Below, piece after piece: positions 59,846-64,000 of a stretch of 64,000 nt of DNA. How positions within the stretch are numbered: position 1 is the stretch's first letter; every line of letters begins with the position of its first letter. The stretch comes from Siderastrea siderea (lineage: Eukaryota; Cnidaria; Anthozoa; Scleractinia; Rhizangiidae): NCBI GenBank assembly GCA_964030785.1, contig OZ034969.1, forward strand, positions 30,909,001 to 30,973,000. The letters are read 5' to 3'. A program made the position numbers and the translations under genes. The notes below the pieces were generated by a model. It saw nothing but the letters and a program-made list of their open reading frames with translations. It was not told the origin of the DNA and ran no database searches.

Positions 59846-60951
59846 GTCGTTACCACGATCCTCGAGCCCCCGGCAGTTTAGGAGGCGTGCAACGGTTTGC
59901 TAAAGCCCATCGTCTCCCTTTGAAAAAAGCTCAACGGGTCTTGGAACGGGATTTGGCCTATACGTTACATAAACCGCGACGTCGTCGTTTTCCCACCGTC
60001 CCCGTCATTGTAGGAGGATTAGATGATCAATGGGTCGCGGATTTAGTGGAAGTGCAACCGTTGGCCAAGTATAATCGGGGCATACGATACTTGTTGACGG
60101 TGTTGGATGTGTTGTCCAAGTACGCGTGGGTACAACCGTTGAAAGACAAAACCGGGGTGGCGTTGGTCCATGCCTTTGACAAGATTTTGAAAGAAGGACG
60201 ACGTCACCCGAATCGATTGCAAACGGATCGAGGGAAAGAATTTTACAACCGGACGTTTCAACGATGGCTTGACGAGCAAGGCATTCAACATTTTTCGACC
60301 GAAGGGGATGCCAAAGCCAGTGTGGTGGAACGATTTAACCGCACCTTGAAAGAACGGTTGTACCGTTATTTCACCGCGGCCAACACCTTACAGTTTGACG
60401 ATGTCTTACCCGAGTTGGTGCAAGGCTATAATGCCACCCGGCATCGAAGTATTGGTATGGCCCCTCAAGACGTGACGTGGGACAACGAAGAAGCGGTGTG
60501 GAAACGATTGTATGCCCAACGGTTGAAAGACCAGAAAAAACCTAAATTCAAAGTCGGAGATCGTGTACGTCTCAATAAGATTCATCGTACCTTTGAAAAA
60601 GGCTATTTACCCGGTTGGACCGAAGAAGTGTTTGTGGTGCATCGTGTGATCCCGGGATCTGTGCCCACGTATAAGATTCACGAATGGGATGATACCCCCG
60701 TCCAAGGTACGTTTTATGAAGAGGATTTACAAAAAGTCCATGTATCCGAGGTGTTTCGCATTGAAAAGGTACTTAAGCGACAAAAAGATCGTTGGTTGGT
60801 CAAGTGGAAAGGGTGGCCCGACAAGTACAATAGTTGGATTCGTAGTCAAGACGTCACGTCTCTCCAACCACCCCAGAGGAAAAAGACAAGGCCCCCCAAA
60901 CGACAACTGAAGACTAAAGAGACAAGCCCACCCAAAAGACGACGCGACTAA
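59794..60951 (+). CDS. DDE integrase with chromodomain
   Basis: 385 residues, frame intact (alternative ATG at 59806). The helical N-terminal domain is followed by the catalytic core with Asp in QWVADLVEVQ, Asp in LQTDRGKEF and Glu in ASVVERFNR (D,D-35-E). An SH3-like region (KFKVGDRVRLNKI) and a chromodomain (VFRIEKVLKRQKDRWLVKWK, with WPDKYNSWI) complete the protein, and a basic tail ends it. Chromodomains of this kind direct integration to marked chromatin; they are known in Polintons and chromoviruses. This is the clearest sign that the second block is an integrating element. Confidence 0.93.
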   Translation: MPKSMAPRKKKVSPSWLSRYHDPRAPGSLGGVQRFAKAHRLPLKKAQRVLERDLAYTLHKPRRRRFPTVPVIVGGLDDQWVADLVEVQPLAKYNRGIRYLLTVLDVLSKYAWVQPLKDKTGVALVHAFDKILKEGRRHPNRLQTDRGKEFYNRTFQRWLDEQGIQHFSTEGDAKASVVERFNRTLKERLYRYFTAANTLQFDDVLPELVQGYNATRHRSIGMAPQDVTWDNEEAVWKRLYAQRLKDQKKPKFKVGDRVRLNKIHRTFEKGYLPGWTEEVFVVHRVIPGSVPTYKIHEWDDTPVQGTFYEEDLQKVHVSEVFRIEKVLKRQKDRWLVKWKGWPDKYNSWIRSQDVTSLQPPQRKKTRPPKRQLKTKETSPPKRRRD

Positions 60952-60954
60952 AAA

Positions 60955-61998
60955 ATGACGTTGGTGCCCAACTCTTCGTTTTACGTGACGTTGATGAGTC
61001 ATGCGAGTACCAAAGAGTTTCCTGGGAACAAGAGTCATCATTTCAGAAACCGATTGCCTAAACCCATCCGATTTATGGGACGAGGATGGATGGTGGGTAT
61101 GGTGAGTTTATCCTTACCCACCATTCCAGTGATAGCGGAAGAAGGAGGCGTGGGTGATTCCCATCCTCTGTTGTACGTACGATGGCACGAACGGGTGTAT
61201 GCCCAAGACGATCAAGGCAACGATCGATGGTGGCATCAACGTCGCGAACTCACTGTCTACGGTCGAGATATGAGAAAGGAATTGGCCTCCTCGACGGGAT
61301 CGCACTTTTTTCATCAACTGGTGTACCGTTACGAGCAAAGCCGTGCCAAACAAACCGAACCCAAAAACAAATGGACCGAGGACAATGGCGTTAAATTATA
61401 CCCGACGTTTGAATGGACCTCCGAAGGGGATTTGTTATTGAATACCACCAATGTGGATTACAAACGACAAGTAGCGCACGTGTCATGGGGCAGATCCTTG
61501 GCCCTGAGAATGGGATGGATTGAACAAGTGTCCCCTGGTCAGTATCGATTGGGTCCGAATCTCTTGCAAGAATTTCAAGGCATTTCCACCATTCCCACCC
61601 CGACGGATGTCCGCGATGCCGCCAACAAACCCATCTTTTGGAAAGTGGAGGGGGATTATCTGAAATTGAGTCTATCGTGCCCTTGGCGGTTTGTGAATTT
61701 GAACCAGACCTTTCGTCCCTCGTTGGAATTTCCCTCCACGCGTCCTTTGCACGTGTATTGTGATGTAGGCACCAGCAGTATGGTAGGGGGTCGCATTACG
61801 GATCTCTTACGAGAAATCAAGTACCAGCCTCAAAACACCACCCACTTTGAACCTCGATATATTCAATATGTCCCAGTACGCAACGAAGTGGTGGAAATCG
61901 TGGAAACCCAGATGGCTGAAACCAATGGGGATCTGGTGAAATTTGATGAAGGCCATGCCCTCCTGACCCTCCACTTTAAAAGGGAAGTGACGGTGTGA
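60955..61998 (+). CDS. Penton-like (minor capsid) protein 2
   Basis: 347 residues; ATG three bases after the integrase stop. It starts MTLVPNSSFYVTLMSHASTK, so the MSFYVTL block is preceded by a short extension. Conserved family points are GRGWMVGMVSLSLP, GPNLLQEFQGI, LHVYCDVGTSSMVGG, TDLLREIKY and, at the end, VRNEVVEIVETQMAE and FDEGHALLTLHFKR. About half of the residues in the C-terminal third match protein 3. The intact frame and tandem arrangement point to functional divergence of capsid vertex or fibre-base subunits. Confidence 0.75.
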   Translation: MTLVPNSSFYVTLMSHASTKEFPGNKSHHFRNRLPKPIRFMGRGWMVGMVSLSLPTIPVIAEEGGVGDSHPLLYVRWHERVYAQDDQGNDRWWHQRRELTVYGRDMRKELASSTGSHFFHQLVYRYEQSRAKQTEPKNKWTEDNGVKLYPTFEWTSEGDLLLNTTNVDYKRQVAHVSWGRSLALRMGWIEQVSPGQYRLGPNLLQEFQGISTIPTPTDVRDAANKPIFWKVEGDYLKLSLSCPWRFVNLNQTFRPSLEFPSTRPLHVYCDVGTSSMVGGRITDLLREIKYQPQNTTHFEPRYIQYVPVRNEVVEIVETQMAETNGDLVKFDEGHALLTLHFKREVTV

Positions 61999-62011
61999 AG
62001 AAGAAGACAAA

Positions 62012-63064
62012 ATGTCGTTCTACGTGACGTTACCCAGTCATGCCAACCGACGTGAATTTCCCAACAACCAGCCCAATTCCTTCAAGATTCGTTTACCTCA
62101 ACCGTTACAGCTCACGGGAGGTGGATGGCAAGTGGGGTTGAGTGCCATTTCCTTACCGGACACGGGGGTCAACATTTTTAATCTGCTGCCATCGGATCAG
62201 TTCGTGTTTGGTACCTCTTGTTATCGAATGACGTCCTCCGCGGGGCGTAAGGTGTTTAGCTTCAATATGAAAATGGACGATTTGAAACATGATGATTCCA
62301 TTGTGGATGGCGTGACCTTTATGAAAGCCTTTTTTCATTGGGTGAGACAACGTATGAACTATAGTTACATGGGCTACTATGGTGCGCCGTATACGGAGCG
62401 GGGAAAGAAGACGTGTACAACCTTTGAGTGGGACGGCGAGGATTTGGTCATGAACAATCGCAATATCATACGGTACAAGTACGTGCTTCCATACAAAGAC
62501 AACGCGACGATGTTCGTCCCTCACTTTGCCATTCATCATGTGATGGCCGAAAAAATGGGATGGTTTAAAAAAAACGATGGAGGAAACTATGAGTTGGGAC
62601 CCAACTTGAACATGGAATTCCGTGATGACAAGGTTCCCAACAATAGTGACATTGAATTAAGAAATAGCAAGAACGACCCGGAGTATTATCAAGTGAGCGT
62701 GGATGGTGCTGGGACCACGTGGATTTGGTTGAGTTTCAGCGTGAATTGGCGTTTCACCAATTTGAATGTAGCGTTTCGTGCGGTAGTGGGTGACCCCACA
62801 CGATCGTTGCACGTGTACTCCGACGTGGCAGGCAGCAGTGTGGTGGGCAATCGCGTGACCGATTTGTTGCGTGAAATCCAGTACAAGCGAGAAGGACGAG
62901 GCACCATGTACTTTGAACCGTTGCACATTCAATACCTACCTCTTCGTAACGAGGTGGTGGAAATGATTCACGTTCAAGTAGCTGAAACGATTGGTAGAGG
63001 AGGAGACTTGGTCAAGTTTGGTGAAGGCCATACCATTGTCACGTTGCACTTCAAAAAGACATAA
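62012..63064 (+). CDS. Penton-like (minor capsid) protein 3
   Basis: 350 residues, 13 bases after the previous gene. It starts MSFYVTLPSHANRREFPNNQ. It shares with protein 2: GGGWQVGLSAISLP, GPNLNMEF, LHVYSDVAGSSVVGN, TDLLREIQY, LPLRNEVVEMIHVQVAE and FGEGHTIVTLHFKK. The middle (residues 60-180) is divergent, which would place variation on the exposed part of the subunit. The frame is intact. Confidence 0.75.
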   Translation: MSFYVTLPSHANRREFPNNQPNSFKIRLPQPLQLTGGGWQVGLSAISLPDTGVNIFNLLPSDQFVFGTSCYRMTSSAGRKVFSFNMKMDDLKHDDSIVDGVTFMKAFFHWVRQRMNYSYMGYYGAPYTERGKKTCTTFEWDGEDLVMNNRNIIRYKYVLPYKDNATMFVPHFAIHHVMAEKMGWFKKNDGGNYELGPNLNMEFRDDKVPNNSDIELRNSKNDPEYYQVSVDGAGTTWIWLSFSVNWRFTNLNVAFRAVVGDPTRSLHVYSDVAGSSVVGNRVTDLLREIQYKREGRGTMYFEPLHIQYLPLRNEVVEMIHVQVAETIGRGGDLVKFGEGHTIVTLHFKKT

Positions 63065-63099
63065 AAAGGGAGTGGCCAAGGGAGTGTCCCAATCACAAG

Positions 63100-63288
63100 A
63101 TGCCCAAGACAAGAGTGCGTCGAAGGAGACGAAGAAGAAGGCAACGAGGGGGTTTATTCCCATTGGCGGCCCTCATTCCAGCCTTGGTGGCTGGAGGGAA
63201 AGCCGTGGCGTTGGGTGCCGCGGGTGGTGCCGCGAGTTACGGGGCCAAAAAAGGGTTGGAAGCCGCTTTTCGGAAAAGAAGACGATGA
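63100..63288 (+). CDS. Small Arg-rich core peptide (adenovirus pX/mu-like)
   Basis: 62 residues: an Arg block (RVRRRRRRRRQRGG) followed by a hydrophobic, Ala/Gly/Leu-rich segment (LFPLAALIPALVAGGKAVAL) and a basic end (FRKRRR). The layout (poly-Arg, Gly-Gly, hydrophobic helix) is that of adenovirus-type minor core peptides also found in adintoviruses. The likely role is DNA condensation or membrane interaction. ATG at 63100. Confidence 0.75.
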   Translation: MPKTRVRRRRRRRRQRGGLFPLAALIPALVAGGKAVALGAAGGAASYGAKKGLEAAFRKRRR

Positions 63289-63294
63289 TGACGG

Positions 63295-63304
63295 TATAAA
63301 AAGA
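63295..63304 (+). promoter_or_regulatory. TATA box
   Basis: TATAAAAAGA, 60 bases before the ATG at 63365; the same sequence type as at 56319 and 58551. Confidence 0.6.
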
Positions 63305-63364
63305 GACGAGTCCTGTGACAAAAACAAAACGTGATCCTTGGTAACGCGTGAAGACGACGACACA

Positions 63365-63700
63365 ATGCGTGGGGGAAGTTTGACACGATTTCGAACCGAC
63401 GAGTGGTATGATCAACATGGTCAAAGTGGCAAAGGGTTGGTGACGGATCTGATGCGTGGGGGGTTCCAAGGCCTTAAAAGGACGCGAAATCCTTTAAAAT
63501 TGCCTAGTAATATCAAGAGAGGATTGGAAACGGGTTTGACACGAGGTGTTAAACGCAAAGCCGAACAAGTCATCAAAAAGGAAATCACCAAACAAGCCAA
63601 GAAAGCCTTGAATCAGAAGAACGTGAAAGACGCCGTGCGTGTAGCCAGTGCTTTGTTTCCCAAACAAGTCAAACGTGCACGAGATATTTTTGGAGTGTGA
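63365..63700 (+). CDS. Basic core-like protein
   Basis: 111 residues from the ATG at 63365 (MRGGSLTRFRTDEWYDQHGQ). Lys/Arg-rich amphipathic body (VKRKAEQVIKKEITKQAKKA) and a conserved-looking end (FPKQVKRARDIFGV). It matches the 9032 protein of Polinton 1 in design rather than in sequence. A core or DNA-binding role is inferred. Confidence 0.65.
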   Translation: MRGGSLTRFRTDEWYDQHGQSGKGLVTDLMRGGFQGLKRTRNPLKLPSNIKRGLETGLTRGVKRKAEQVIKKEITKQAKKALNQKNVKDAVRVASALFPKQVKRARDIFGV

Positions 63701-63702
63701 AC

Positions 63703-63930
63703 ATGGAACCCGTGCATTCACGACCTCGACGGATTCGTAGTAATCGAGGGTTGTCTCAATGGGGAGGACTGTATCCGTTTTGGAAACTCATGCGACGACA
63801 ACGTGGTGGCTGGTTGAGTCCCGAGGTGATGAGAGTCCCCGGGTTTGATTTGAGACAACGTTTAGCACGACGACGACGCTATAAAAACCCCTCACGACGA
63901 CGACGGGGTACCACTCGACGACGACGTTAA
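63703..63930 (+). CDS. Arg-rich small protein
   Basis: 75 residues from the ATG at 63703, two bases after the previous stop. It contains RGLSQWGGLYPFWKLMRRQR and an Arg-rich tail (ARRRRYKNPSRRRRGTTRRR). Probably another core or packaging peptide of the same block. Confidence 0.65.
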   Translation: MEPVHSRPRRIRSNRGLSQWGGLYPFWKLMRRQRGGWLSPEVMRVPGFDLRQRLARRRRYKNPSRRRRGTTRRRR

Positions 63931-63932
63931 AC

Positions 63933-64000
63933 ATGCCTGACGTGAGTACACAAACCGCCCCGGCTCACGAGCGTTCCGAAGGGACCGTCAACCCTGCCTT
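63933..64000 (+). CDS. Start of a further gene, cut by the window edge
   Basis: ATG at 63933, two bases after the previous stop, open to the end of the window (MPDVSTQTAPAHERSEGTVN...). The next structural gene, perhaps the major capsid protein by position; too short to identify. Confidence 0.5.
   Translation, partial: MPDVSTQTAPAHERSEGTVNPA

Larger units (their letters stand above)
56180..64000. mobile_element. Polinton 2 (adintovirus-like), partial, runs off the right edge
   Basis: A compact gene block with chromodomain integrase, three paralogous penton-like proteins, Arg-rich core proteins, zf-GRF and SLOG genes. Codon use (many CGA, ACG, GTG and Asp/Arg codons; G/C richer) is clearly different from the A/T-rich Polinton 1 and from the host. 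Neither terminus can be defined: the left end is lost in the 50-56 kb mosaic and polymerase, ATPase and a major capsid gene must lie to the right if present. Confidence 0.8.

Overview
The window looks like a piece of animal nuclear genome, most likely an anthozoan cnidarian (coral or anemone). The evidence is a spliced host gene that joins a transmembrane stalk, collagen triplets, Ig domains and a neurexin-IV/ficolin-like C-terminal domain, set in a background crowded with DNA transposons, MITEs and microsatellites. The taxon is an inference from gene style; nothing in the sequence names a species.

Layout. (1) 1-25230 is copy A of a duplicated locus. It starts with the decayed 3' end of a fibrinogen-like gene and is interrupted by a complete 18-kb Polinton/Maverick (755-18748), a 1-kb element with a TAA target duplication (18917-19927), a 3.8-kb TTAA-flanked composite element (20284-24101) and a hAT-like MITE (24631-25063). 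(2) 25.8-47.8 kb holds the host collagen/Ig/fibrinogen-like gene. A membrane-anchor exon lies at 25814-26094 and collagen-Ig and Ig-fibrinogen exons lie at about 45.4-47.8 kb. The long putative intron contains a 200-bp tandem array, a SINE cluster, MITEs and a young Ty3/gypsy-type LTR retrotransposon (36934-41952). (3) 47.8-50.0 kb is copy B of the 3' flank and keeps the empty sites of all four copy A insertions. (4) 50.3-56.2 kb is a mosaic of Polinton remnants, a 3.4-kb element with about 490-bp inverted repeats and foldback DNA. (5) 56.2 kb to the right edge is part of a second, different Polinton/adintovirus-like element that runs off the window.

Polinton 1 carries the usual virus-like set: protein-primed DNA polymerase B, DDE integrase, packaging ATPase, adenain-like protease, a candidate major capsid protein, a penton-type minor capsid candidate, two fibre genes, a phospholipase-A2-domain protein, a basic core-like protein and several small unknowns. 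Replication and integration genes are at the right end, the structural genes run rightward in the middle, and fibre, ATPase and small genes run leftward on the left. Its two TIRs are nearly identical and each ends in a 146-bp palindrome. Several genes are broken by one- or two-base shifts, many at A runs. Polinton 2 carries a chromodomain integrase, three paralogous penton-like proteins, Arg-rich core proteins, a zf-GRF protein and a divergently transcribed SLOG/DprA-type nucleotide-binding protein. The last two share a promoter built of CCAAT repeats. That SLOG gene and the terminal hairpins of Polinton 1 are the most unusual things here.

All calls come from reading the sequence and from memory of protein families. 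No database or structure search was run.
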